In this document: positions 52,727 through 61,052 of the stretch, one piece after another | Layout: every line of letters starts with the position of its first letter | How positions within the stretch are numbered: position 1 is the stretch's first letter | Assembly: GCF_900148505.1 (NCBI RefSeq) | Contig: NZ_FRXO01000008.1 | Coordinates: 1 to 64,000 of the forward strand | DNA from: Pseudoxanthobacter soli DSM 19599 | Lineage (GTDB): Bacteria > Pseudomonadota > Alphaproteobacteria > Rhizobiales > Segnochrobactraceae | Length of the DNA stretch: 64,000 bases | Direction of reading: 5' to 3' | The notes under the pieces: model-generated | The model's database searches: none | What the model saw: the letters and a program-made list of their open reading frames with translations, nothing else | Told to the model about the DNA's origin: nothing | Translations under genes and position numbers: made by a program

Positions 52727-53491
52727 CTATTGCGCGGTGTAGCCGCCATCGCAGACGAGGCTGGCGCCGGTGACGAACCGCGCCTCGTCGGAGGCGAGGA
52801 ACAGCACGCAATTGGCGACGTCGACCGGCTCGCCGAGGGTGAGCGGGTGCTTGGCCTTCATCATCTCGAGATAGACGTCGAGGCCGCCCGGATAGGTCTC
52901 ACCGGCCTTCATGAACAGCGGCGTCTTGGTGGAGCCCGGATGGACCGCGTTCACGCGGATGCCCCAGCGCGCATAGCAGATCGCGTCGGTCTTGGTCATC
53001 AAAAGCACCGCGCCCTTGGTGGCGTGGTAGGGCGGCAGGTCGTCGTTGCCGATCAGGCCGTAGATCGAGGAGAAGTTCACGATCGAGCCGGCCTTCTTCT
53101 CCATCATCGTCGGCAGCACATGCTTGGTGCAGAGGAACACGCCCCGGGTGTTGATGGAAAAGATGTGGTCCCACTCCTCCACCGTCACCTCGTGGGTGAA
53201 CTTGTTCACGCCGGTGACGGCGGCATTGTTGACGAGCACGTCGATGGTGCCCCAGCGCGCCAGCACCGCGGCGACGGCGGCCTTCACATCCGCCTCGCTG
53301 GAGACGTCGGCACGCGCGAACAGCGCCTCGCCGCCTGCCGCCTCAATGGCTGCGGCCGTCTTCTCGCCGGCCGGGGTCACGTCGAAAACCGCCACCTTGG
53401 CGCCTTCCTCGGCGAAGCGCCGGCAGGTCGCCTCGCCGATGCCGGTGCCGCCGCCGGTGACGATGGCGATCTTGTTCTGCAAACGTCCCAT
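52727..53491 (-). CDS. SDR oxidoreductase, first of two in the hydroxyquinol operon
   Basis: A 254-residue short-chain dehydrogenase. TGGGTGIG (about 12-19), Asp after the second strand (FDVTP, NAD preference), NNAAV, catalytic Ser in NFSSIYG and YHATK (Tyr/Lys). The C-terminus VTGASLVCDGGYTAQ is typical of classical SDRs. ATG 53491 follows GGGAGGAAG. It probably oxidises a hydroxyl of the imported compound. Confidence 0.9.
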   Translation of the reverse strand: MGRLQNKIAIVTGGGTGIGEATCRRFAEEGAKVAVFDVTPAGEKTAAAIEAAGGEALFARADVSSEADVKAAVAAVLARWGTIDVLVNNAAVTGVNKFTHEVTVEEWDHIFSINTRGVFLCTKHVLPTMMEKKAGSIVNFSSIYGLIGNDDLPPYHATKGAVLLMTKTDAICYARWGIRVNAVHPGSTKTPLFMKAGETYPGGLDVYLEMMKAKHPLTLGEPVDVANCVLFLASDEARFVTGASLVCDGGYTAQ

Positions 53492-53536
53492 GTCTTCCTC
53501 CCGTCGCGGCCTCTGCGGGCCGCCTTGTTCCAACGC

Positions 53537-54352
53537 TCAGATCAATACCATGCCGCCGTCGACCATCAGCGTCTGACCGGTGATGTAGTCCGAGGCGGGC
53601 GCGGCGAGGAACGTGGTGAGCCCGACGATGTCGGCCGGGGTGGAGGCACGGCCGGCGAGGATCGAGGCGGAGAACTCGTTGATGGCCTGTTCCGGCTTCT
53701 CGGTGAGGCCGTGGTCGCGGAATTCCTGGTCGAGCTGCGCCCAGAGTTCCGTGCGCACGACGCCGGGCGCGAAGCTGTTGACGGTGATGCGGTGCTCGGC
53801 CAGCGCGCGGGCGGCGGCCTGGGTGAGCGCCACAACGGCGAACTTGCTGGCGCAATAGTGCGCGAACAGCGGATAGCCCTGCTTGCCGGCAATGGAGGAC
53901 GTGTTGACGATCTTGCCGCCGCGGCCCTGGGCGATCATCTGCTCCGCCGCTTCCTGGGTGCCGATCAGCACGCCGAGGCCGTTGACGTCCATGATGCGGC
54001 GCCAGTCGTCCTCGGTCACCTTCATGAACGGGCAGGTCTGGCTGATGCCGGCATTGTTGAACATCACGTCGAGCCCGCCGAACGCGGCGACGGTGGTGGC
54101 GATCAGCGCCTTGACGCTCGCCCGGTCGGCGACGTCGACGGCGACGGCGATGGCCTCGCCGCCGGCCGCGCGGATGCCGGCGGCGACCGTCTCGGCGCGC
54201 GCGGCGTCGAGGTCGGCGACGGCGACGCGGCCCCCGGCGCGGGCGAGGTCGGCGGCGATGGCCGCGCCGATGCCACGGCCGGCGCCGGTGACGATGACGC
54301 TGCGGCCATCGAGGCGGTAGCCGCCGGAGGGGATCTGAGTTGCATCGGTCAT
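53537..54352 (-). CDS. SDR oxidoreductase, second of two in the hydroxyquinol operon
   Basis: A 271-residue short-chain dehydrogenase with TGAGRGIG (about 22-29), Asp in ADLDAARAE (NAD), NNAG, Ser in NTSSIAG and YCASK. C-terminus ITGQTLMVDGGMVLI. It differs enough from its neighbour to act on another position or intermediate. 45 bases upstream of the first SDR, 32 after the permease. Start ATG 54352, although the frame is open upstream. Confidence 0.9.
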   Translation of the reverse strand: MTDATQIPSGGYRLDGRSVIVTGAGRGIGAAIAADLARAGGRVAVADLDAARAETVAAGIRAAGGEAIAVAVDVADRASVKALIATTVAAFGGLDVMFNNAGISQTCPFMKVTEDDWRRIMDVNGLGVLIGTQEAAEQMIAQGRGGKIVNTSSIAGKQGYPLFAHYCASKFAVVALTQAAARALAEHRITVNSFAPGVVRTELWAQLDQEFRDHGLTEKPEQAINEFSASILAGRASTPADIVGLTTFLAAPASDYITGQTLMVDGGMVLI

Positions 54353-54384
54353 TGGGCACTCCAATCGGTGTCTGGGGCGCGCGG

Positions 54385-55404
54385 TCAGTGCGCGCGGCGC
54401 ATGTAGAAGGCGGCGGCCAGGATGATCACGGCGCCCTTGATGATGATCTGGAACTGGACCGGCAGGCCGAACAGCAGCACGGCGTTGAACACCACCGTGA
54501 GGATCGCGGCCCCGGCGAGTGCGCCGGGAATGGAGCCGCGGCCGCCGGAGAGCGCCACGCCGCCGATGACCGCCGCGACGATGGAATCGAGCTCGAACCC
54601 GCGCCCGACCCAGTTGTCGACGATGCCGACGAAGCCCGACAGCACCAGCCCCGCGATGGCGGCGAGCCCGCCGGAGATCATGTAGCAGGCGATGGTGACG
54701 CGGTCGGCGCCGATGCCGACGAGCCGGGCGGTGAGCGGGTTGCCGCCGGTGATATAGACCTTGCGGCCGAAGGTGGAGGCATGGAGCACCAGGCCGAACA
54801 CGACCGCCAGCACCACCATGACCATGAGATTGTAGGGCACGCCGTAGAACGCCTGGGAGCCGACGGTGCGCAGCAGCGGCGGCACGCTTCCCGAGGGGGC
54901 GCCCTGGGTCCACGCGAAGCGGATGCCCTGGAGCACGATCATGGTCGCCAGCGTGGCGAGGAACGGCGACACCCGGCGCTTCGTGATCAGCAGGCCGTTG
55001 GCGAGCCCGGTGCCGAGCCCGATGGCGAGCCCGAGGCCGAGGACGGCCGGCAGATCGGCGTTGGTGCCGGAAAAGCTCGTCGCCGCCACGGCCGCGGTCG
55101 CCATGACCGAGGAGACCGACAGATCGAGGCCGCGCACCAGGATCACGAAGGTCTGGCCGATGACGACGATGCCGAGCGGCGCCATCTGCATCAGCATGTT
55201 GGAGATGTTGTCGCCGCGCAGGAAGCTGGGTGCGACGATGCCGGACACCACGATCAGCGCGATCAGGAACAGGTAGATGCCGTGACGGGAGGCGAAGCCG
55301 GCAAGGCCCGACCGGCCGGGACCGGCCTTCGTCGCGGTGGCGTCCATCGATCCGGCTCCCGTATGCGACGCGGCGGCGTGGGGCGTTCCCGCAAGCTCGC
55401 TCAT
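54385..55404 (-). CDS. Sugar ABC transporter permease B (CUT2)
   Basis: A 339-residue RbsC-like membrane protein: a 35-residue low-complexity N-terminus, then about nine helices with GQTFVILVRGLDLSVSSVMA and VIGGVALSGGRGSIPGALAG. Overlaps the preceding permease stop by 4 bases. Forms the channel with permease A for the substrate of the operon, likely a sugar, polyol or cyclitol. Confidence 0.92.
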   Translation of the reverse strand: MSELAGTPHAAASHTGAGSMDATATKAGPGRSGLAGFASRHGIYLFLIALIVVSGIVAPSFLRGDNISNMLMQMAPLGIVVIGQTFVILVRGLDLSVSSVMATAAVAATSFSGTNADLPAVLGLGLAIGLGTGLANGLLITKRRVSPFLATLATMIVLQGIRFAWTQGAPSGSVPPLLRTVGSQAFYGVPYNLMVMVVLAVVFGLVLHASTFGRKVYITGGNPLTARLVGIGADRVTIACYMISGGLAAIAGLVLSGFVGIVDNWVGRGFELDSIVAAVIGGVALSGGRGSIPGALAGAAILTVVFNAVLLFGLPVQFQIIIKGAVIILAAAFYMRRAH

Positions 55405-56411
55405 GCGATCGACCTCCTTCTTTCGATGTAGACCGAGACCGCGAGGATGATGATCAGGCCCTGGACGATGAGCTGGACGTGGGACGAGACGTCCATGAAG
55501 TTCAGCAGGTTGTTGAGGAGCGAGATCAGGTAGGCGCCGATCAGCGTGCCGATGACGCCGCCGCGGCCGCCGGAGAGAAGCGTGCCGCCGACCACGACCG
55601 GCGTGATCGAGGCGAGCGTGTAGTTCGCGCCCTGATAGGGCTGGCCGGAGCCGAAGCGGCCGACGAGATAGATCGCGGTCAAGGCCGCGCAGAGCCCGCA
55701 GAAGGCGTAGACGAACACGATGACGCGGTCGTGGGGCAGGCCCATCAGCCGGGCGGCGTGGGCATCGTCGCCGACCGCGTAGATCTGGCGGCCGAACGGC
55801 ACGTAGCGCAGGAACAGGGCGACGAGGACGAAGGCGACGACCGCGAGCACCGCCGAGGCCGGCAGGCCGAACAGCTTGCCGTAGGCGATGGCGTCGAATT
55901 CCGGCGGGGCCGAGCCGACCGGCCCGAGCGCATAGAGCAGCGTGATGCCCTGCAGGATGGCGCCGGTGCCGAGGGTGACGATCAGCGGGTGGATGCGCAG
56001 GCGGATGACCGCGAGACCGTTGACGGCGCCGACGCCGAGACCGAGCGCGAGCATGGCGGCGACGACCGGCAGGGTGCGGGCGGAATCGCCGTCGATCAGG
56101 CCGGCCGTCAGCACCGAGACGAGGCTGATGAGCGAGCCGACCGAGAGGTCGATGCCGCCGGTGAGGATCGCCAGCGTCTGGCCGAGGCTGACGAAGGCGA
56201 GCCCGGAGGACTGCTCGAACACGTTGAGCAGGTTGCCCGCCGTGCGGAAGCGGTCGGACAGCACCGCGCCGACCGCCAGCATGGCCGCGATCAGCAGGAG
56301 CGAGGTGACGATGCCCGTGCGCGCGGCGAGGAAGCGGCCGAGCCGCGAGCGGCGGCCACGGGCGGGAGCGGAAACGGGAAGCGCTGATGTCGTGGGAGTT
56401 GATGTCGGCAT
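55401..56411 (-). CDS. Sugar ABC transporter permease A (CUT2)
   Basis: A 336-residue RbsC-like membrane protein with LGQTLAILTGGIDLSVGSLISL and VVGGTLLSGGRGGVIGTLIG. Its start lies 17 bases behind the ATPase gene; GGAGGAACCG precedes the ATG. Confidence 0.92.
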   Translation of the reverse strand: MPTSTPTTSALPVSAPARGRRSRLGRFLAARTGIVTSLLLIAAMLAVGAVLSDRFRTAGNLLNVFEQSSGLAFVSLGQTLAILTGGIDLSVGSLISLVSVLTAGLIDGDSARTLPVVAAMLALGLGVGAVNGLAVIRLRIHPLIVTLGTGAILQGITLLYALGPVGSAPPEFDAIAYGKLFGLPASAVLAVVAFVLVALFLRYVPFGRQIYAVGDDAHAARLMGLPHDRVIVFVYAFCGLCAALTAIYLVGRFGSGQPYQGANYTLASITPVVVGGTLLSGGRGGVIGTLIGAYLISLLNNLLNFMDVSSHVQLIVQGLIIILAVSVYIERRRSIA

Positions 56412-56428
56412 GGGTCCGGTTCCTCCCG

Positions 56429-57922
56429 TCAGGCCGCGGCGTGCTGGGTGGCGAGGCCGACGATCGCCGTTTCCTCGATCTCGTCGCCGACGAGTTCTCC
56501 GGTGACGATGCCCTCGCGCATCACCACCACGCGGTCGGACATGCCGACGATCTCCGGCAGTTCCGACGAGATCATCAGGACGGCGATGCCGGCTTCGGCG
56601 AGCGCCTGCATGATGCGGTAGATTTCCATCTTGGCGCCGACATCGACGCCGCGGGTCGGCTCGTCAAGGATCAGCACGCGGCGGCAGGTCCGCGCCCAGC
56701 GGGCGACGATGACCTTCTGCTGGTTGCCGCCCGACATCACGGCGACGGGCGTGTCGGGGCCGCGGCAGGCGATCTGGTAGGAGGCGATCGCCTCGGCGGC
56801 GATGGCGCGCTCGGCGCCGCGGTCGAGGAAGCCGCCGCGCGAAACGTCGCCGAGCGAGGAGGCGGAGACGTTCGCCGCCACGTCCATCAGCATGGCGAGG
56901 CCCTGGCCCTTGCGGTCCTCGGTGACGAGGCCGATGCCGAGCGCGATGGCGCGGGCGGGCGTCATGGCGTGACGGGCGGTGCCGTCGATGACGACCGTGC
57001 CTTCCGACATCGCGAGGCCGCCGAAGATGGCGAGCGCGAGTTCGGTGCGGCCCGCGCCGACCATGCCGGAGAGCCCCGTGATCTCGCCGGCCCGAAGCGT
57101 GAGATCGGCGCGCCGGACGCGGCCGGGGACCGAGATGCCGCGCGCCTCCAGCACCACCGGGCGCGGCGCCGCGGGCGCGGGCCGCTTCGGCGGGAAGAGC
57201 TCGCGCATGTCGCGCCCGACCATCAGCGCGATCAGGCGGTCGCGGTCGAGTTCGGCGACGCGGCGGGTCGCGACGTGACGGCCGTCCTTCAGGACCGTCA
57301 CCCGGTCGCAGTGGGCGAAGATCTCCTCCAGGCGGTGGGAGATGTAGACGATGGCGACGCCCTGGCGGCGCAGCGCGTGGAGGCGCTCGAACAGGAGATC
57401 GACCTCGCGCCCGGAAATCACCGCCGTCGGCTCGTCGAGGATCAGCACCTTGACGTCGTGGACGAGCGCCTTGGCGATCTCCACCATCTGCTGGTCGGCG
57501 ACCGACAGCTCGCTCACCCGCGCCTCGGGGTCGATGTCGACGCCGAGGCGGAGCAAGAGCGCCGCCGCCTCGGTGCGGGTGCGGCGATGGTCGACGAGGC
57601 CGAGCCGGGACCGCCGCTCGTGGCCGAGGAAGATGTTCTCGGCGACCGTGAGGTGCGGGAACAGCACGAATTCCTGGTAGATGACGTGGATGCCGGCGGC
57701 CTTGGCCTCGCCCGGCGAGGCCCAGGCCACGGGCTTGCCGTCGAGCGTCATCGCGCCCTCGTCAGGCCGGTAGACGCCGGCGATGACCTTGGTCAGCGTC
57801 GACTTGCCGGCGCCGTTCTCGCCGGCGAGCGCGTGGATCTCGCCGGCCGCGACGTCGAACGACACGCCCTGCAGCGCCTGGACGCCGGGGAACCCCTTGG
57901 AAATGCCTGTGAGCGTCAGCAT
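56429..57922 (-). CDS. Sugar ABC transporter ATP-binding protein (double domain)
   Basis: A 497-residue RbsA-like ATPase. First domain: Walker A GENGAGKST, LSVADQQ, LILDEPTAV. Second domain: degenerate GMVGAGRTE, SGGNQQK and LILDEPTRGVDVG. ATG 57922 starts the family match; a longer frame to 58201 is a shadow. It has the same layout as the transporter at 23657, but it is clearly another lineage. Confidence 0.93.
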   Translation of the reverse strand: MLTLTGISKGFPGVQALQGVSFDVAAGEIHALAGENGAGKSTLTKVIAGVYRPDEGAMTLDGKPVAWASPGEAKAAGIHVIYQEFVLFPHLTVAENIFLGHERRSRLGLVDHRRTRTEAAALLLRLGVDIDPEARVSELSVADQQMVEIAKALVHDVKVLILDEPTAVISGREVDLLFERLHALRRQGVAIVYISHRLEEIFAHCDRVTVLKDGRHVATRRVAELDRDRLIALMVGRDMRELFPPKRPAPAAPRPVVLEARGISVPGRVRRADLTLRAGEITGLSGMVGAGRTELALAIFGGLAMSEGTVVIDGTARHAMTPARAIALGIGLVTEDRKGQGLAMLMDVAANVSASSLGDVSRGGFLDRGAERAIAAEAIASYQIACRGPDTPVAVMSGGNQQKVIVARWARTCRRVLILDEPTRGVDVGAKMEIYRIMQALAEAGIAVLMISSELPEIVGMSDRVVVMREGIVTGELVGDEIEETAIVGLATQHAAA

Positions 57923-58020
57923 GGCAACGCCTCGTCTCGTCGTCGGTTTCGCGCTCGTGGGCGGCCGCCCGGGAGGGTCCGGGCGGCCGTCGTCGCGGAG
58001 CCGTCGGCTCCGCCGGCCCG

Positions 58021-59157
58021 TTACTTCGGATAGTCGACGGAGAAGGTCTTGGGGTCGTAGCCCGGCCCCATGCCGCCGGTGACGAGCATGTCGGCGGGAC
58101 CGTCCTTCACCACCATCTCGTCGATGTAGACGTCGGGGCGGATCGAGGGGGTCTCGTCGCCGCGGGTGACGGCGATCTGGGAATTGATCTCGGTGATGCA
58201 CGGCACCTTGGCACCGTCGAGCACCTTGAGCGCGGTCTCGATGGCCTGGCCGCCCATGGCCGGCGGATAGCCGACCTCCAGCATCGGCACCTTGTATTTC
58301 AGCGCCATCTGCAGCGGGCCGTTCACGTCGGCGGTGGTGTGGGGCGGGATCTCGCCGGGCTTGAAGCCGGCCTCGAGGAACGCCTCGATGGAGCCGGGCG
58401 TCTGCAGGCCGTGCGTGGAGAACACGCCGTTGATGTCCTTGCCGTACTTGGCGATCACGGCCTGCATCGCCTGCTTGCCCTTCACCGGGCTCCAGTCGGA
58501 ATAGACGGTGTCGAGGATCTTGATGTTCGGATACTGGTCAAACACCTGCATGCCGGCACGCACGCGCGCCTCGTTCGGGCTCGATCCGGCCTGACCGCCG
58601 AGAATGACGATGTTGCCCTTGCCGTTGAGCTTCTCAACCAGCCACTGCGCCCACAACCGGCCTTCCATGTTGTCGGAGGCGGTGACGAAGGTGACGAAGT
58701 TGTCGGAGGCGATGCGGCGGTCGACCATGACGACCGGAATGCCCTGCTTCATCACGCGGCTGACGGCGGGATCGAGCGCCTTCTCGGTGTTGGCGGAGAC
58801 GATCAGGAGATCGACACCGCGGGAGACCAGATCCTGAATGTCGGCGATCTGCTTGGCGTCGTCATGGCCGGCATCGGTGATGAGCAGCTTGCCGATCTTG
58901 TCCTTGTGCTCGGCAGCGGCCTTCTCGAGCGAATGCAGCGCCACGACGCGCCAGCTGTCGCCGAGGCCGGCGTTCGAGAAGCCGATGGTGTAGGGACCCG
59001 CCTTCTTGTACTGGCTGGTATCCTTGAAACAGACGTCGGCGGAGGGATTGAACAGGAACGTGCGCGGCGCTCCCTTGTACCAATCCGCTGAAGCAATGCT
59101 CGTTCCCATGGCGAGAGCGACGGCGGCGCACGAAATAATGGACAGTTTAGTCCGCAT
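58021..59157 (-). CDS. Sugar-type ABC transporter substrate-binding protein
   Basis: A 378-residue periplasmic binding protein with a signal peptide (LSIISCAAVALAMGTSIASA). The mature part has the two-lobed RbsB/inositol-binding fold: GFSNAGLGDSWR, GVDLLIVSANTEKALDPAVSRV, PVVMVDRR and GVFSTHGLQTPGS. CAAGGGAGGAATAG is its ribosome site. It is the first gene of the 13-gene operon and defines the imported substrate: by family a sugar, polyol or cyclitol, not an aromatic acid. Confidence 0.9.
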   Translation of the reverse strand: MRTKLSIISCAAVALAMGTSIASADWYKGAPRTFLFNPSADVCFKDTSQYKKAGPYTIGFSNAGLGDSWRVVALHSLEKAAAEHKDKIGKLLITDAGHDDAKQIADIQDLVSRGVDLLIVSANTEKALDPAVSRVMKQGIPVVMVDRRIASDNFVTFVTASDNMEGRLWAQWLVEKLNGKGNIVILGGQAGSSPNEARVRAGMQVFDQYPNIKILDTVYSDWSPVKGKQAMQAVIAKYGKDINGVFSTHGLQTPGSIEAFLEAGFKPGEIPPHTTADVNGPLQMALKYKVPMLEVGYPPAMGGQAIETALKVLDGAKVPCITEINSQIAVTRGDETPSIRPDVYIDEMVVKDGPADMLVTGGMGPGYDPKTFSVDYPK

Positions 59158-59313
59158 CTATTCCTCCCTTGAAATCAGCAAGGAGGAAATCGCGCATGAA
59201 GGTTCGGCCCGTGGATACACGGCCGTCAGCCCCTCTCGCAGCATTTCCTCTCGGGAGCCTCTTGTGGGCTCTGGTCGCGAAGCCTAGCGATGCCGGCCCT
59301 CGCCGCAATCGCG

Positions 59314-59327
59314 AAAATATTCATTTT
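59314..59327. promoter_or_regulatory. AT-rich dyad in the divergent control region
   Basis: AAAAT-ATTC-ATTTT lies in the 294-base spacer (59158-59451) between the operon's binding-protein gene and the divergent dehydrogenase gene. The spacer is otherwise GC-rich. Possible operator or promoter element. Confidence 0.35.
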
Positions 59328-59413
59328 GAACAAGTTGCCATGTCGCCTCGGCGCCGCGGCCCCCTAGTCTCCGGACCAGAACCGTCCCGCCGGCCCGTGG
59401 GCCGACGGAAGGC

Positions 59414-59452
59414 CGGAGACTTGGTTCGGAGACTTGGCGCGGAGACTTGGCG
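59414..59452 (+). repeat. Three 13-bp tandem repeats containing ribosome sites
   Basis: CGGAGACTTGGTT, CGGAGACTTGGCG and CGGAGACTTGGCG follow one another directly. Each holds GGAG and a TTG, and the last leads into GTG 59452. They overlap the possible starts of the dehydrogenase gene. Confidence 0.7.
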
Positions 59453-60417
59453 TGAAGCGTGCAACCACCCGGGTCGCGACAAGGCGGCTGCCCGATCGAC
59501 ATATCGGCTGGATCGGCGTCGGCAAGATGGGCGCGCGGATGTGCCGGCGCGCGCTGGCGGCCGGCTACCGGCTGACCGTTCTGGAGCCCGTGGTGGAGAA
59601 CCGCGCGATCGTGGTCGCGCGCGGCGCCGGGTTCGTCTCCACCGCCGCCGAACTCTGCGACCGGGCGCGGGTGATCGTGCTGACGATTCCCGACGATTCT
59701 GTGCTGCGGGAGGTCGTGCTCGGACCGGACGGCCTCTGCGCCCACGTCGCGCCCGGCGACATCGTGGTCGACATGAGCACGGTGTCGCCCCACCTCTCGG
59801 CGGAAGCGGCCGATGTTCTGGCAAGGACAGGCGCGGCATTCGTGCGCGCACCGGTTTCGGGCAGCACCCAGCTCGCGAGCGACGGCCAACTGACGATCCT
59901 GCTTTCCGGCCCGCCGGAGGCGGTGCGCGCCGTGGAGCCGCTGCTCGCCACGCTCTCCACGCGCCGGCTCTATCTCGGCGCCGGCGAGGAAGCGCGCTAT
60001 ATGAAGTTCGTTTTGAATATTCTGGCGGGCTCGACGGCGGCGGTGCTGTCGGAGGCGCTGATGTTCGGGCGCAAGGGCGGCCTTTCCACCCGCGCCATGC
60101 TCGACGTGATCGCAGACAGCATCGTCGCGTCGCCGCTGATCGAAGGAAAGCGCGACATGCTGCTGGCGCGAGACTTCGACCCGGCGTTCTCGATCCAGCA
60201 GATGATCACCGATTTCGACCTCGTGGCCGACACCGCACGCGCAATCCGCGCGCCGATGATGATCGCAGGCCTGATCCGCCAGCAGTTCGAACTCGCCCGG
60301 GCCGCCGGCGACGGCGAGCGCGACTATTTCGCCCTGCTGGAGCAGTTCGAGCGGATGGCGGGCCTTGCCCCCGAGGCACCCGACGAGGCCGACGACACCC
60401 TGCCGGAGACCGGCTGA
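59452..60417 (+). CDS. NAD(P)-dependent beta-hydroxyacid dehydrogenase (HIBADH family), copy 2
   Basis: A 321-residue enzyme with GWIGVGKMGARM near the N-terminus, RAPVSGST, and the Lys region MKFVLNILAG. It shares long identical blocks with the gene at 45881, e.g. VRAPVSGST and DFD...DTARA, so it is a paralogue. The start is uncertain: GTG 59452 has GGAG seven bases upstream, while TTG 59434 lies within the tandem repeat. It is transcribed away from the hydroxyquinol operon and may share its control region. Confidence 0.85.
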   Translation: MKRATTRVATRRLPDRHIGWIGVGKMGARMCRRALAAGYRLTVLEPVVENRAIVVARGAGFVSTAAELCDRARVIVLTIPDDSVLREVVLGPDGLCAHVAPGDIVVDMSTVSPHLSAEAADVLARTGAAFVRAPVSGSTQLASDGQLTILLSGPPEAVRAVEPLLATLSTRRLYLGAGEEARYMKFVLNILAGSTAAVLSEALMFGRKGGLSTRAMLDVIADSIVASPLIEGKRDMLLARDFDPAFSIQQMITDFDLVADTARAIRAPMMIAGLIRQQFELARAAGDGERDYFALLEQFERMAGLAPEAPDEADDTLPETG

Positions 60418-60701
60418 CGGCCAAGGCCAGGCGCGTGGTGGACTCGCCACGACAGCCTCTAATTAGCACCTCGTGGGACGCTTTCGGGCACACAGGCAAA
60501 AAGTGCTTTTCTTTCCAAATGGATATTCGCACTTCTCACTCTGCCCGATGGCCCTTCATACGGGCCTCCTTTCAAAAACGAACATATCATGAATATCTAT
60601 ATGTTGCGTAAAAATTAGAATCATGCACTATATGTAGATGCCGATGCTGCTCGCTTCGGTGCCGGATGCAACGGCCCTCATAGCTGTCGAGAGGTGATTT
60701 T

Positions 60702-60815
60702 ATGAGTAAGAAGCCCGTGAAGATCGGTCGCAATGCTGGAAATGGGCAGTTCACCACGGTTAAAACCGCGACCAACAGCCCCAAGACGCATATCGTCGAA
60801 ACGATTAAGCGTTGA
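60702..60815 (+). CDS. Small basic protein of 37 residues
   Basis: ATG 60702 is preceded by GAGAGGTG at good distance. The product begins MSKKPVKIGRNAGNGQF and ends VETIKR; it is basic, without a membrane segment. Short proteins of this look (IGR-x-A-x-x-G-x-F...VETIK) are, as far as I recall, widespread and of unknown function. It lies in AT-richer DNA with an inverted repeat AACATAT/ATATGTT (60581-60605) upstream and is followed by a hairpin, so it looks like a complete small transcription unit. Confidence 0.6.
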   Translation: MSKKPVKIGRNAGNGQFTTVKTATNSPKTHIVETIKR

Positions 60816-60826
60816 CCTGCAAAAAG

Positions 60827-60855
60827 CTGAGGGCCGCCTGTTACGCTGCCCTCAG
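60827..60855 (+). terminator. Hairpin after the 37-residue protein gene
   Basis: CTGAGGGC (60827-60834) pairs with GCCCTCAG (60848-60855), loop 13 bases, 11 bases after the stop codon. No T-run follows on this strand; AAAAA precedes the stem, so on the minus strand it would be followed by TTTTT. Confidence 0.5.
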
Positions 60856-61052
60856 CAACCGAAAATAGTGACTGCACTCAGAAAGTATAGAGGCTTCGAC
60901 TAGGAATGGTTTGAGCCCCAAAACTGAGACAGTGTTCCGAGCTTTCGGCGACGGACTGTGGACCTGCGCCGGCCAACCCGGCGCTGACATCGGAGAGAAT
61001 GCACTTCCGCGCCATGGCGACGCGGCGTATCGTGCCACCGGAGGGCGTATCG

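Noticed and set aside
59169-59451. Possible small gene after AAGGAGG at 59182-59188
   Set aside because: The apparent ribosome site is the reverse side of the binding-protein leader; the following frame soon becomes an Arg-rich shadow of the dehydrogenase gene.
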